This document shows, one piece after another, positions 35,694-44,460 of a stretch of 64,000 nucleotides of DNA. The notes below the pieces were generated by a model, which was given only the letters and a program-made list of their open reading frames with translations, did not search any database and had not been told where the DNA came from. The position numbers were made by a program, and so were the translations under genes. How positions within the stretch are numbered: position 1 is the first letter of the stretch; the number at the start of each line of letters is the position of its first letter. This stretch comes from a virus, in IMG/VR virus record IMGVR_UViG_3300027141_000003, positions 1 to 64,000 of that record. One strand, given 5' to 3'.

Positions 35694-36238
35694 GACACTT
35701 CCGTTTCTATGACATCCGCCTCTATAAATACTGGCTCTACTATGCCAGTAACCTGAGACAATCTTTTTGCTACATCCATTTTACATTTTGAGCAGCTTGC
35801 GGTAACCTCTTTTAGTATTTTGACAAGTATGTCTTGCTTTCTTTCTGTCTCTGCAATCTGGTTAGCTAGCTCAGCGTTATCCAGCAATCCTATTTCTTGC
35901 AGCATGCCGATTCTTTTTCCTTCAATATCTGCAATAAGCTTTAATGCTGTTGATTTAACATTTAGTTGTCCTTGTGCGTCTGCATCTTCTACTGTTTTCC
36001 AGGCTTCTTTAATAAGCATTGCGTAATGACGGTCTGCCCCAGAGATAGCCTCTTTTGCCCTGTCACGGGCCGCTGTGTCGTTGTGGACAACACTCTTCCA
36101 CTCTTCTACTAGCTCAACTACTTCGGCTCTTTTAAAGCCTGTAATGGTTGCTATTTGGGTGGGGTTGTTTCCTTTAAGTAATTCTGATACAACGGTATTC
36201 ATACGGTCAAAATGATTAGTTAACTCTATCTCAGACAT
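35690..36238 (-). CDS. terS: Terminase small subunit
   Basis: This 182-residue protein fits a small terminase subunit: an N-terminal helix-turn-helix (GNNPTQIATITGFKRAEVVE, about residues 18-37) and a helical body (SGADRHYAMLIKEAWKTVED) typical of the phage family, with a late CSKC pair. It would recognise the packaging site. A promoter with a palindromic spacer lies 7 nt ahead of the start. Its separation from terL by the GT61 genes is odd. Confidence 0.7.
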   Translation of the reverse strand: MSEIELTNHFDRMNTVVSELLKGNNPTQIATITGFKRAEVVELVEEWKSVVHNDTAARDRAKEAISGADRHYAMLIKEAWKTVEDADAQGQLNVKSTALKLIADIEGKRIGMLQEIGLLDNAELANQIAETERKQDILVKILKEVTASCSKCKMDVAKRLSQVTGIVEPVFIEADVIETEVS

Positions 36239-36245
36239 ATACTAG

Positions 36246-36274
36246 AGTATACTCTCAGTCGACTGAAAGTGCAA
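36246..36274 (-). promoter_or_regulatory. Leaderless-type promoter of terS with palindrome
   Basis: On the minus strand TATACT (36251-36246) lies 7 nt before the ATG; TTGCAC (36274-36269) is a fair -35 at 17 bp. CAGTCGACTG (36256-36265) is a perfect 10-bp palindrome within the spacer. Confidence 0.6.
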
Positions 36275-36596
36275 CTTTGTTGGCTATTTTAAGCAATATT
36301 AGGTAGCCAATTAAATCATCAATATCATTGTCTCCTGGAAATGCCTGATCATTTTGAATCCTATTTAGCTTATCATCAATTCTTACACGGATCTGCTCTG
36401 TTGAATCCGCCTTTGAAAATATACGGATTGGCTCTAGCGCAGAGTTTCCGTATGATATATTCTTTTCAATTAACATTCCTGCTATTTCAAGGCACTCTGT
36501 AATAATCTTTTGACCAGATGGTGCCTTTGTTGCTATTAGCTGTAAGTCTGTAACCCACATCTGATAGCCTTTATCTTTTTCTGGATATCCCGCCAT
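36255..36596 (-). CDS. DUF6378-like protein
   Basis: This 113-residue protein begins MAGYPEKDKGYQMWVTDLQL and has EKNISYGNSALEPIRIF then RVRIDDKLNRIQND and PGDNDIDDLIGYLILLKI. This reads like the DUF6378 family (all-helical, possibly related to MazG-like nucleotide pyrophosphohydrolases) in conserved YG, DDK and DLIGYL positions. The catalytic role is not proven. Confidence 0.6.
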   Translation of the reverse strand: MAGYPEKDKGYQMWVTDLQLIATKAPSGQKIITECLEIAGMLIEKNISYGNSALEPIRIFSKADSTEQIRVRIDDKLNRIQNDQAFPGDNDIDDLIGYLILLKIANKVALSVD

Positions 36597-36601
36597 TATG
36601 T

Positions 36602-37147
36602 TTACCTCTTATTTAGTGTTGCAATAAAATGATCATCAATAGGGCTATTGGGATCTCTTGAATATTCTATCGTATCAATTATAAAATATTTTTCTACAAT
36701 TGGCAATACCTGTGAAGCTGAATGATCAATCCATGTTCTGCTATGAAGAACTAATCTGTCCACTATCTGAGACAAGTCATTTAGGTATGAATCTAACTCT
36801 GAATCTTCAATATGCTGAAATACAAGACTTGCCAGTACTATATCAAATTTAAATTCTTTAACATACTCCCAGTCTGTTGTATATGATATGTTACTTAGTT
36901 TATTTTCTTGTGGAACTAAATCAATCATGCTGGGAAGATCAAAGGATATTACCTTGCCGTATGTCTCTGCAAGTGCTACCGAGTTTCTTCCAACACCACA
37001 ACCAAAGTCTAGAGCAATAGATCCGTTTCCAAATAAAGACTTAACTTCATTGTACACTGGCATGTCTTTAAACGGACCAACATATCCAGTAAGAATAAGG
37101 TCTCCAGCAGTTTCTTCGTTAGCCTCTAACCATATGTCCTTGCTCAT
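36602..37147 (-). CDS. SAM-dependent methyltransferase
   Basis: This 181-residue protein has the Rossmann-type motif I (IALDFGCGVGRNSVALAE, about residues 45-62), an acidic motif II (VISFDLP) and LASLVFQHIED (motif IV region). It is a class I methyltransferase; the substrate is not indicated. No DPPY or NPPY motif is seen, so adenine-N6 DNA methylation is unlikely. It overlaps the small HTH gene by ATGA. Confidence 0.7.
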   Translation of the reverse strand: MSKDIWLEANEETAGDLILTGYVGPFKDMPVYNEVKSLFGNGSIALDFGCGVGRNSVALAETYGKVISFDLPSMIDLVPQENKLSNISYTTDWEYVKEFKFDIVLASLVFQHIEDSELDSYLNDLSQIVDRLVLHSRTWIDHSASQVLPIVEKYFIIDTIEYSRDPNSPIDDHFIATLNKR

Positions 37148-37290
37148 CGTTTTTTAACCAACCCAAACTTGTCTAATGCTCTCTGTATAGTCATAGCAGA
37201 AACCTTACACTCTTCGGCAATTTCAGTTACCGTTTTCTTTTGAACAACATATCTTCTATACATCCAGGTCTGGCTTTGATATAGTTTCAT
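37144..37290 (-). CDS. Small helix-turn-helix protein
   Basis: This 48-residue protein contains TVTEIAEECKVSAMTIQRAL (about residues 20-39), a clear helix-turn-helix, with a basic end (KFGLVKKR). It overlaps both neighbours by ATGA. It may be a site-specific DNA-binding protein linked to the resolvase. Confidence 0.7.
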   Translation of the reverse strand: MKLYQSQTWMYRRYVVQKKTVTEIAEECKVSAMTIQRALDKFGLVKKR

Positions 37291-37853
37291 CGTTCTGTCA
37301 ACACCTTATTGGCATAGTGAGCAATTCCAAATGAATCTGCCACATCAAAATCGTTTACCACAATATTATACTTATCATTAAAATAATTTGCAGTTCTTTG
37401 TTTACGCATATTGCGTAGTTGATTTTTATACCAGGAGTCTGCATATCCTGGGTTTGCTAATCTTATTGCAGACTTTTCATCCTTTGTCGGATTTTTGTTG
37501 CCAATGTACGCCTGCCACGAGGATGGACTAATAGTAATAACCTTAGCACCAGTAGACATAAGCTCAGCAATAACAACTCCATAGACATAAGACAATTTTA
37601 TCACAGCATCGGGGGATCTGACAAGTATGGCACCCTCTACTGCTATATAGTCACTCTCCAATTCATTTAGCATAGCATGCATTTTAACCTTAGCATCATA
37701 TATTTTTTCATAAATGTCGGCACCGCTAAGTTCTATTTTGCCCCATTTAATCGGGACATTATTCTCCATGAGGCAAAAAGCTATCGAGTTTGTTGAGGCA
37801 TCTATACCTAAAACCCTATTAGCTTTAGTTTTTATTAGCTCAGCTAATTTCAT
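37287..37853 (-). CDS. RuvC-like Holliday junction resolvase
   Basis: This 188-residue protein has the RNase H-fold pattern of RuvC: Asp in RVLGIDASTNS (about residue 18), Glu in YIAVEGAILV (about 73) and Asp in FDVADSFGIAHYA (about 172), with SPSSWQAYIG in between. It would resolve branched recombination or replication DNA before packaging. Normal length for the family (about 170-190). Confidence 0.82.
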   Translation of the reverse strand: MKLAELIKTKANRVLGIDASTNSIAFCLMENNVPIKWGKIELSGADIYEKIYDAKVKMHAMLNELESDYIAVEGAILVRSPDAVIKLSYVYGVVIAELMSTGAKVITISPSSWQAYIGNKNPTKDEKSAIRLANPGYADSWYKNQLRNMRKQRTANYFNDKYNIVVNDFDVADSFGIAHYANKVLTER

Positions 37854-38118
37854 TTATTCTATCCAATATGCTAGATCTTTTGCCGACATCTGTCTTTTTT
37901 TGACATGAAGCACACAAAAGAGTGTCATTGTATCTGCTTAGCTGAAAACCACATTTTTTACAACCACGGTCCGCACCTTGCCTAATAGCTTTTTTCTCAT
38001 AATACTTTTCCATAATGCGTCTGTTTGTAGCAACTCTGCAGCATTCATCGTTATGATACTTTTGGTTATGTGTTTTAGGCTCAAACTCTATGCCGCATTC
38101 TTTATTAGAGCATATCAT
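37840..38118 (-). CDS. Zinc-ribbon protein with two Cys clusters
   Basis: This 92-residue protein has CSNKECG near the N-terminus, CCRVATNRRI (about 26) and a C-terminal CKKCG...CASC ribbon (about 53 and 69). The N-terminal part resembles a recombination endonuclease-like or FHA-type zinc motif, but the match is only partial. It overlaps the resolvase gene, suggesting a shared role in DNA processing. Confidence 0.55.
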   Translation of the reverse strand: MICSNKECGIEFEPKTHNQKYHNDECCRVATNRRIMEKYYEKKAIRQGADRGCKKCGFQLSRYNDTLLCASCQKKTDVGKRSSILDRINEIS

Positions 38119-38906
38119 TATTTTGGTATCTCAAACAATTCTATTTGAACTGTTCCTGTTGGAGTTTCTTTTGAGTAGCACTCTTTCTTTACTGGACAGT
38201 ATGTGCAGGGAAGTTTGTACTTAGACGCTCCCGCTGGCTTCATTGGAAGATCTCCGTCTTTAAAGTTGTCCCACACTTCCATCATCCAAGTAAATGTGTC
38301 TTCAATTATCTTAGTATTTTTTTCGTTCATTGAAATTGGAATAACTATAATCTCTTGAGTATTTTTATTCTCGTATAAAAAGAATCCTTCTTTTGCTTTT
38401 TTTAATTTCATATAAGTTAAAAGCTGAAGCATATGATTTGGTGTTGGCTTCATCTCAGATTGACGAACATCCCAAACTTCTTGTTTAGCAGTTTTAATTT
38501 CACCAATTACTGTTTCACCATCGTATTCCATAATTAGATCTATAAAGCCACGAATAGGAGGGTATTCATTAACAATTTCCTCTTCCTCTGCTTTCCATTC
38601 TGGCATAGTTTTAATTAAATTTTGTAATCTCTCGTGAGCCTGTGTTCCTTGTGCCATATTAGCAACCGCAACGGCATCGTTGTCATCAATAAACATTGCC
38701 CCGCTAAATGCCATATACCAATATCTAGGGCAAGTTCCATGGCCATACCCTAAAGAGCTAGGACTAAATGACTTCTTGGTCATGTCTCCATCAGGACGCT
38801 TTGTATTTCTGTATGCTTCATCAAGCAGTGTGGCAAACTTTTCTGGATCAAAAAACTTTCCTGTATGCTTTTTAAATTTAAGATTCTTTACTATGTCTCT
38901 GCCCAT
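38118..38906 (-). CDS. Cas4-like PD-(D/E)XK exonuclease
   Basis: This 262-residue protein reads as a RecB/Cas4-type nuclease: Cys in GTCPRYWYM (about residue 58), His in GTQAHERL (about 88), Asp in IRGFIDLIM (about 119), EIKTAKQ (about 135), Gln in MLQLLTY (about 160) and a C-terminal CTYCPVKKEC cluster for [4Fe-4S] binding. It would degrade single- or double-stranded DNA ends, probably in recombination with RecA. No CRISPR array is present, so it is not a CRISPR adaptation gene. Confidence 0.8.
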   Translation of the reverse strand: MGRDIVKNLKFKKHTGKFFDPEKFATLLDEAYRNTKRPDGDMTKKSFSPSSLGYGHGTCPRYWYMAFSGAMFIDDNDAVAVANMAQGTQAHERLQNLIKTMPEWKAEEEEIVNEYPPIRGFIDLIMEYDGETVIGEIKTAKQEVWDVRQSEMKPTPNHMLQLLTYMKLKKAKEGFFLYENKNTQEIIVIPISMNEKNTKIIEDTFTWMMEVWDNFKDGDLPMKPAGASKYKLPCTYCPVKKECYSKETPTGTVQIELFEIPK

Positions 38907-39244
38907 TATGAATTATACCTAACGACATACTTAAGTGCATCTACAAGTTTGTCTATGGACTCCTTTAGTGAGTAATAAACATTCTTTTTATTGTTATTTG
39001 TGGTTCCAGCTTTATCTTTTGCAATGGTTGAATAGTACGAAGCCATAACAGCAAACTTTGTTGACATTGCCTGTAACTCCATAATAAGCATAGGGGATTT
39101 AGCGGACGGAACATCTGGATTTAATAATAGCTTTACTACAATAGCCAAGGCCTTATCTAGGTGTTCATCCTTCATAAACTCGTGTAGATCATTAAACTCT
39201 GTGATCTGACTTATTAATTCAAGGGTGTTTTTATCTTCCGCCAT
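38906..39244 (-). CDS. Helical protein, unknown
   Basis: This 112-residue protein begins MAEDKNTLELISQITEFNDL. It is all-helical (LMELQAMSTKFAVMASYYST) and starts behind AGGAAG. It sits between a Cas4-like nuclease and a basic protein, suggesting a role in recombination. No family recognised. Confidence 0.65.
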   Translation of the reverse strand: MAEDKNTLELISQITEFNDLHEFMKDEHLDKALAIVVKLLLNPDVPSAKSPMLIMELQAMSTKFAVMASYYSTIAKDKAGTTNNNKKNVYYSLKESIDKLVDALKYVVRYNS

Positions 39245-39335
39245 TTTTAATCTTCCTATCCCATCTATCTATAAACAGGCCTAGCCCGTAACCAATTACA
39301 AAACAAACTAATGAGCTTAGTAGAATAGCGGTCAC
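39231..39335 (-). CDS. Short single-span membrane peptide
   Basis: This 34-residue frame starts at GTG 39335 by GTGA overlap and reads MTAILLSSLVCFVIGYGLGL then FIDRWDRKIKNGGR: one hydrophobic helix with a basic tail. It overlaps the next gene by 14 nt. Possibly incidental. Confidence 0.4.
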   Translation of the reverse strand: MTAILLSSLVCFVIGYGLGLFIDRWDRKIKNGGR

Positions 39336-39460
39336 TTTTTTACCTGCTTGTGTTTTGGTGTGTATGGACCAACTACTGATTTTATTGTGCCGTCTTTGCG
39401 AATCTTTATAATCATACCGTTTTTAATAATAGTATCATTAAACCTACGCTTGTTCGCCAT
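39332..39460 (-). CDS. Short basic protein, unknown
   Basis: This 42-residue protein begins MANKRRFNDTIIKNGMIIKI and is basic throughout (KHKQVKK end). GGGAGGATAAC precedes the start. Beta-rich and perhaps RNA- or DNA-binding; unknown. Confidence 0.55.
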   Translation of the reverse strand: MANKRRFNDTIIKNGMIIKIRKDGTIKSVVGPYTPKHKQVKK

Positions 39461-39758
39461 TGTTATCCTCCCAAAACTGGATCAGCTCTTCTAAAACTGC
39501 CCATTCAATAATTCCAAGTCGTACCTTAGAATCTTTTCCTATAATAATTTTTAATGCTGGGTGCATATCTCTATTTACTTTAAATGTGTCTGTGCAAATT
39601 TTTGCCCAGTTATCTTTATTTAAATTAAATGATGACCCTGCTTCTTTATAATCAACAAGAAACTGTTTCCATTGAGCATCACCCTTTTGATAGTCTCCAC
39701 GTCCGCTATTCTTTTGGGCCCTAGCCCTGTCTCTTTTTACTTCTGATCTTTCAGACAT
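39444..39758 (-). CDS. Basic helical protein, unknown
   Basis: This 104-residue protein begins MSERSEVKRDRARAQKNSGR with an extremely basic N-terminus and a helical body (WAVLEELIQFWEDNN at the end). ATG 39758 forms an overlap with the upstream stop; a TTG three bases earlier is not needed. Function unknown. Confidence 0.65.
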   Translation of the reverse strand: MSERSEVKRDRARAQKNSGRGDYQKGDAQWKQFLVDYKEAGSSFNLNKDNWAKICTDTFKVNRDMHPALKIIIGKDSKVRLGIIEWAVLEELIQFWEDNNGEQA

Positions 39759-39943
39759 CAATTAACCTTGAATGAATTCTTGTGCCCATCTGGACACTCC
39801 CAAGTCATTGTCAATAAAGATGCATTCCAAAAATATTCGTCTGCATCTTTATCGCACTGGGAGCAAGGCTTCTTCCCACCAATCTTTTCCAGTTCTGGAG
39901 GATAAATTTTTTCTGAGTATATAAACTCATTAAGATTTGGCAT
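39758..39943 (-). CDS. Small zinc-binding protein after recA
   Basis: This 61-residue protein begins MPNLNEFIYSEKIYPPELEK and has CSQCDKD near residue 28 and CPDGHKN near 50. I place the start at ATG 39943, overlapping only the last codons of recA; the earlier in-frame ATG would overlap it by about 100 nt. Zinc ribbon inferred. Confidence 0.6.
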   Translation of the reverse strand: MPNLNEFIYSEKIYPPELEKIGGKKPCSQCDKDADEYFWNASLLTMTWECPDGHKNSFKVN

Positions 39944-40934
39944 TAATTGCCTCACGAAGTTCATCCACAACCTTCGGATTGTCTTTAAGATATTGAACTG
40001 CTTTAGCTCTACCTTGAAGTCTTTCTCCATTTACTGTATACCATGCTCCACCCTTTTCTACAACACCACACATTTCTGCAACGTCTAGAGTTTCGCCTAC
40101 ACCATCTACACCAAGAGTTTCCCCTTGGTAATAAAAGTCGTACTGTCCCGATAGATTTGGGGGACCGAGTTTGTTGTAATCAATAATCCAGTTAACTGGC
40201 CTGCCAACTCTTTGTTCAATGATCTTGTCGCCAACTTTAACGCCAGCCTTAATAGCATTCGCCTCAGCCTCAGACGACCAGAGCTTAATGACCGTGGAAG
40301 AAAAGAACTTGACTGCCATGCCACCTGTGGGGATGTGACTAGCATGCATAGATCCAAACTGATTTCGCTGTTGTGAGATGAGTACAAGTAGTGTGTTTTT
40401 GTTTGCATAGTTTAACATCTTGACTGCGTGGGTCATATCCTTTGCTTCAGCGCCGATCTGCTTAGTGTCTTGCAGATCTTTCATTTCATTTCCATCTTTT
40501 TCAAAATAAATTCCTGGCAATAATGCAGATATAGAATCGACAACGATCATATCTACTCCAGCCTCCATAAGTTTTACTCCAACATCAACCATATCGTTAA
40601 CTGTTTTTGCCGAAGAATAAATTAACTTAGATGAGTCTACGCCTAAAGACTCTGCCCATGCCTGATCGTAAGAAGCTTCAGAATCAATCCATGCACAAGT
40701 TTTGCCTTCTTTCTGGGCAATTGCTATCATCTGCAAACAAAAAGAAGATTTCCCAGCAGACTTATTACCCCATACAAGGACCTGTCTGCCATAACCTAGG
40801 CCCCCACGAAGAGCCATGTTTAATCCAATGCTTGGGGTCTTTTGTTTTTCAACAACAACATTTTGTGCTGACTGAACTCTTGCTCTTGTTTTTGGATCTA
40901 GTTTTGCTAGTATATCGTCTAGTGAAATTTTCAT
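39930..40934 (-). CDS. recA: RecA/UvsX-like recombinase
   Basis: This 334-residue protein has Walker A WGNKSAGKSSF (about residues 55-65), Walker B DMIVVDSISALLPG (about 130), an LVLISQQRNQFGSMH stretch and GGMAVKFFSSTVIKL (DNA-binding loop region). It forms filaments on single-stranded DNA for strand exchange and repair. A weak extended -10 (TGC TACAAT, 40967-40959) lies before the start, within the gene upstream. Confidence 0.88.
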   Translation of the reverse strand: MKISLDDILAKLDPKTRARVQSAQNVVVEKQKTPSIGLNMALRGGLGYGRQVLVWGNKSAGKSSFCLQMIAIAQKEGKTCAWIDSEASYDQAWAESLGVDSSKLIYSSAKTVNDMVDVGVKLMEAGVDMIVVDSISALLPGIYFEKDGNEMKDLQDTKQIGAEAKDMTHAVKMLNYANKNTLLVLISQQRNQFGSMHASHIPTGGMAVKFFSSTVIKLWSSEAEANAIKAGVKVGDKIIEQRVGRPVNWIIDYNKLGPPNLSGQYDFYYQGETLGVDGVGETLDVAEMCGVVEKGGAWYTVNGERLQGRAKAVQYLKDNPKVVDELREAINAKS

Positions 40935-41170
40935 TATTGCTCTATTCTCTCTTCATCTATTGTAGCATTTAAATTAGTTTTTGTCTCTCTTAAACTAAAT
41001 GTAAATGATGGGTCCTTTTCATCATAGTCAATAACTAATTCTTTTTCTGAATTTCCCGCATCTAAAAATCTTAAAGTAGGAACTGTTAATTTGCCGTACT
41101 CTTCTAGAATGGCAACCAAAACCTGATTGATACTTATAGATGTTACTAGACCTTCGATATCGTCTGTCAC
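40934..41170 (-). CDS. Small protein between dnaE and recA
   Basis: This 78-residue acidic protein begins MTDDIEGLVTSISINQVLVA and overlaps both genes by one to four bases. The beta-rich middle (KLTVPTLRFLDAG, then PSFTFSLRETKTN) suggests a small beta fold. A polymerase- or RecA-associated factor is a guess from position. Confidence 0.6.
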   Translation of the reverse strand: MTDDIEGLVTSISINQVLVAILEEYGKLTVPTLRFLDAGNSEKELVIDYDEKDPSFTFSLRETKTNLNATIDEERIEQ

Positions 41171-44100
41171 TTTATCTCCTTTACCATTAAAGTACCGTCG
41201 TCTAGTTTAGATAAAACTACCTGACATACCATACCCTCACGCATTTTTGCTAGGGCAATTTTATACATACTAGAGAAAACAATAGCTCTAGTTAAATTCT
41301 TATCTTTATCTGACATTACTATATGAGCCATAGTCTTCCCAGCCTTTGTCTTATATGGAGTAAAGTCTACTACGAAGTATTGATTCTCTTCAAGGTCGTA
41401 TTCTTTTCGATACAGGAAGTCTACAAAAGAATCTTTAGACTGCGGATTAATATCTTGAACCTTTACATATCTTGCAATTCTATTATCTCCTACTAATATA
41501 AAATACATTTGATTAGTTTCAATTGGAGTCTGCTCATTATGAAATAGACCAATAGATCCTGTCTCATCTACCAATTCAATTCTTGCCCATCCATTTCCTC
41601 TTTTAATTGACTTTGCCATTCCAAACATTACAAAGGAACCTAAATCATCAAACTCTTCAATTGGTTTTGCTTGCGCTTTAATCCTTGGCGGTATTCCTTC
41701 AAGGTTAAACGTAGGGATACCCAAGTATTCATAGTAAGATTCTTTTTCTTTACCGCTACGTGGATTGTCTTCAAATGCCGCTCCGCCAATTGAATTTAAT
41801 GCAGCAACTGCCCGACTATTAATCCCGCTTCCCTTTGCAGAAGCTTTCTGTATAAAATCGGTGTAACTATCATAAGGCCTTTTGCTTATAATTTTATTTG
41901 CAATGCTATCTGAAATAAACTTTATCTCTGCTAATCCAAACTGAATCCTATCTTCCTTTAAAGAAAAATACAATTCAGACTCATTAATGTGAGGAAGAGA
42001 TACTCTCAGACCCAGTCTTTTTGCTTCAATTAAATATCCCGTTCTAGCATCTTTGTCGTTTTCGTTTTTAAGGATGGAGAACATGAATTCCAGTGGGTAA
42101 TAAGTTTTGAGCCAAGCAGTATAATAAGAAAGCATAGAGTAAGCAACAGCGTGGGAACGATTGAACGAATACCCAGCATGCGCCTCAAATGTGTGCCAAA
42201 GTGTTTCTGCTTGCTTCTTAGAAATATGTTTTGAAGCACCTTCAATAAACCTATCTTTAAACTCATCAAATTCTTTTGCATCCTTTTTCTTTCCAATAAT
42301 TTTACGAACTTTATCAGCTTCTGACCAAGTCATACCTCCCAAGTGTACGCAAGCCTGCATAACCTGTTCCTGATAAATAATAACCCCATATGTATTTTCT
42401 GTAAAAGGCTTCATAATTGGGTGAATAAATTGAACTGCTTCATCTCCGTGCTTACGTTTAATATAAGAGGCGCCTACAGTATTCATGGCTCCAGGTCGAA
42501 CCAATGCGTTAGATGCAGCCAAGTCTTCAAACTTATCTACACCCATCTTAATTAAAAGATTAGTGTAAGGGGTTGCTTCTGCTTGGAATACACCTTTTGT
42601 ATATCCCTCGCTTAAAGTTTTATAAACAGACGGGTCATCTAAAGTAAGCTTTGCAAGATCTATATCTTTACCGTGACGATCTTTAATAGACTTTACAGTA
42701 TCAGAAATTACAGACAAAGTTTTTAATCCCAAAGCATCTAGCTTAATAAGACCAATGTCCGCAATTGTATCCATATCGTATGCCACAACTGGAATTCTTC
42801 CAGAAACCTCATCGTTTGCGTCTGCTCTAGATTCAACTGGAGCATATTTTCTTAAATCATCTTTAGCAACAACTACACCAGCAGCATGCACTCCAACTGA
42901 CCGAATCTTGCCACGTAATCTATCAGCCAACCAAAATACCTCTGGATACTTTGTTCTAAATTCTTTTGTGTTGGGAGAACTTACAAAGTCCTCGAACGTG
43001 TCGATTGATTTTAATGCACGGTTTACTTCTGAAAGTGGAACCATAAACACACGAGCAGCATCTCTAATTCCACCCTTATCTTTGAAATAAGTGTATGTAG
43101 AAATAGAAGCAACAAACTTAAACTTCTTCTTTAAATAATCTTTAACCTCTTTACGACGACGATCTTCAAAGTCGGTATCAATATCTGGGAAGTCATTGCG
43201 CTCAGGGTTAATAAATCGGAAGAAGAGCAAGTCATATTTAATTGGGTCTACGCTTGTAATCCCTAACGAATAGCATACCAGGGAGCCAGCTGCCGAGCCT
43301 CGGCCTGGGCCAACCATAATATTATTTTCTTTTGCCCAGTTAACCATATCGGCTACAACCAAGAAATATGAGGCAAAAGACTTATCTTTAATTATAGATA
43401 ACTCTTCCTGAATTCTGTCATAATAGACCTTGTCTTCTAGCAGACCTAGCCTTTTAAGGCCTTCTAGGGCCATCTCAGACAGTTTCTGGTCGGCATTGGT
43501 CTTAGGGACTGGCAGGAGGTCTAGACCCCTGTTAAAGTCGTATTCCTCAATTTTTTTGGATATATCCATAGTATTTTCATAAATATCTTTTCTAGAAATA
43601 CCAACCAGATTAAAATCATTTTCTATTTCTTCTCTGGATTGAACCCACAAATTCTGTCCCTCAAAGGTCATTTTCCTATCAGGATATAAATAATTTAATC
43701 TTTCTTTTATGTCTTTAATTTCTTTAGACATTTCAAAATCTGCATCCTTGCTAGATTTAGGAGAGGTGGATAAGACTAACATTGCTTCTACAAGAACTTT
43801 GTCTTCTTCGTGGGCAAAGTGGCAGTCCCCAGTTGCTGCTGGTTTAATATTTAATTTATCTGCTAACTCTAATAGTTTTGCATTTAGCTCTGGTGGATTA
43901 TGAGCTTGAACTTCTATATAAAAATCATTGCCAAAAACTTCTTTAAACTTTGTAAATACAGATTCTGCTTCTTCAAAATTATTTTTTTCAATTAGCTTAG
44001 ACATTAATCCGTTCATGCACCCAGACAAGGCTATCACGCCTTCGCTATATTTAAATAAAATCTCTCTATCAATTCTAGGCTTGTGGTAAAACCCTTCGTT

Positions 44101-44436
44101 CCAAGCCAACTCTTGAAGTATTCCAATATTCTCTAAGCCCTTTTTATTTTTGGCTAGTAAAGTAATGTGGTTATAGTTTTGAATTGTTTTATCTGTTTTA
44201 GAGGATCTATCAAATCTGTCTGTTGGAGAAATGTAAGCTTCTACTCCAAGGATCGGTTTGATTCCATTTTCTTTGCAGGCAACTTGAAATTCTCTATGTG
44301 AGGATAAGGTTCCGTGGTCCGTGATTGCCATTGCAACCTGCCCAGATTTTTTTGCTGCTGCCACTAGGTCGGCAGGAGAATTAAGGCCATCCATTAATGA
44401 ATAGTATGAATGCACATGAAGATGTGTGAATGACAT
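41167..44436 (-). CDS. dnaE: DNA polymerase III alpha subunit (DnaE-like)
   Basis: This 1089-residue protein has the PHP domain start MSFTHLHVHSYYSLMDG, TDHGTLSSHREF and a later TGDCHFAHEED; the palm motifs VGPGRGSAAGSLVCY and PDIDTDFEDRRR (catalytic Asp residues, about 400); then FQAEATPYTNL, a helix-hairpin-helix region near SGINSRAVAALNSIG and a C-terminal OB region (GWARIELVDETGSIGLFHNE). It would be the replicative polymerase. Phages more often carry family A or B, so a family C enzyme is notable but known in actinophages. Confidence 0.92.
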   Translation of the reverse strand: MSFTHLHVHSYYSLMDGLNSPADLVAAAKKSGQVAMAITDHGTLSSHREFQVACKENGIKPILGVEAYISPTDRFDRSSKTDKTIQNYNHITLLAKNKKGLENIGILQELAWNEGFYHKPRIDREILFKYSEGVIALSGCMNGLMSKLIEKNNFEEAESVFTKFKEVFGNDFYIEVQAHNPPELNAKLLELADKLNIKPAATGDCHFAHEEDKVLVEAMLVLSTSPKSSKDADFEMSKEIKDIKERLNYLYPDRKMTFEGQNLWVQSREEIENDFNLVGISRKDIYENTMDISKKIEEYDFNRGLDLLPVPKTNADQKLSEMALEGLKRLGLLEDKVYYDRIQEELSIIKDKSFASYFLVVADMVNWAKENNIMVGPGRGSAAGSLVCYSLGITSVDPIKYDLLFFRFINPERNDFPDIDTDFEDRRRKEVKDYLKKKFKFVASISTYTYFKDKGGIRDAARVFMVPLSEVNRALKSIDTFEDFVSSPNTKEFRTKYPEVFWLADRLRGKIRSVGVHAAGVVVAKDDLRKYAPVESRADANDEVSGRIPVVAYDMDTIADIGLIKLDALGLKTLSVISDTVKSIKDRHGKDIDLAKLTLDDPSVYKTLSEGYTKGVFQAEATPYTNLLIKMGVDKFEDLAASNALVRPGAMNTVGASYIKRKHGDEAVQFIHPIMKPFTENTYGVIIYQEQVMQACVHLGGMTWSEADKVRKIIGKKKDAKEFDEFKDRFIEGASKHISKKQAETLWHTFEAHAGYSFNRSHAVAYSMLSYYTAWLKTYYPLEFMFSILKNENDKDARTGYLIEAKRLGLRVSLPHINESELYFSLKEDRIQFGLAEIKFISDSIANKIISKRPYDSYTDFIQKASAKGSGINSRAVAALNSIGGAAFEDNPRSGKEKESYYEYLGIPTFNLEGIPPRIKAQAKPIEEFDDLGSFVMFGMAKSIKRGNGWARIELVDETGSIGLFHNEQTPIETNQMYFILVGDNRIARYVKVQDINPQSKDSFVDFLYRKEYDLEENQYFVVDFTPYKTKAGKTMAHIVMSDKDKNLTRAIVFSSMYKIALAKMREGMVCQVVLSKLDDGTLMVKEIK

Positions 44437-44460
44437 TAATTCTCCGCCTTTAACCTTGTG

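Noticed and set aside
38118-38906. CRISPR-associated Cas4
   Set aside because: The fold fits Cas4 or RecB-like exonucleases, but no Cas1, Cas2 or repeat array is present; neighbours are recombination genes.
40106-40408. Open frame overlapping recA in another frame, and similar shadows in dnaE and tail genes
   Set aside because: No ribosome-binding site and no coherent protein composition; RecA motifs prove the other frame.
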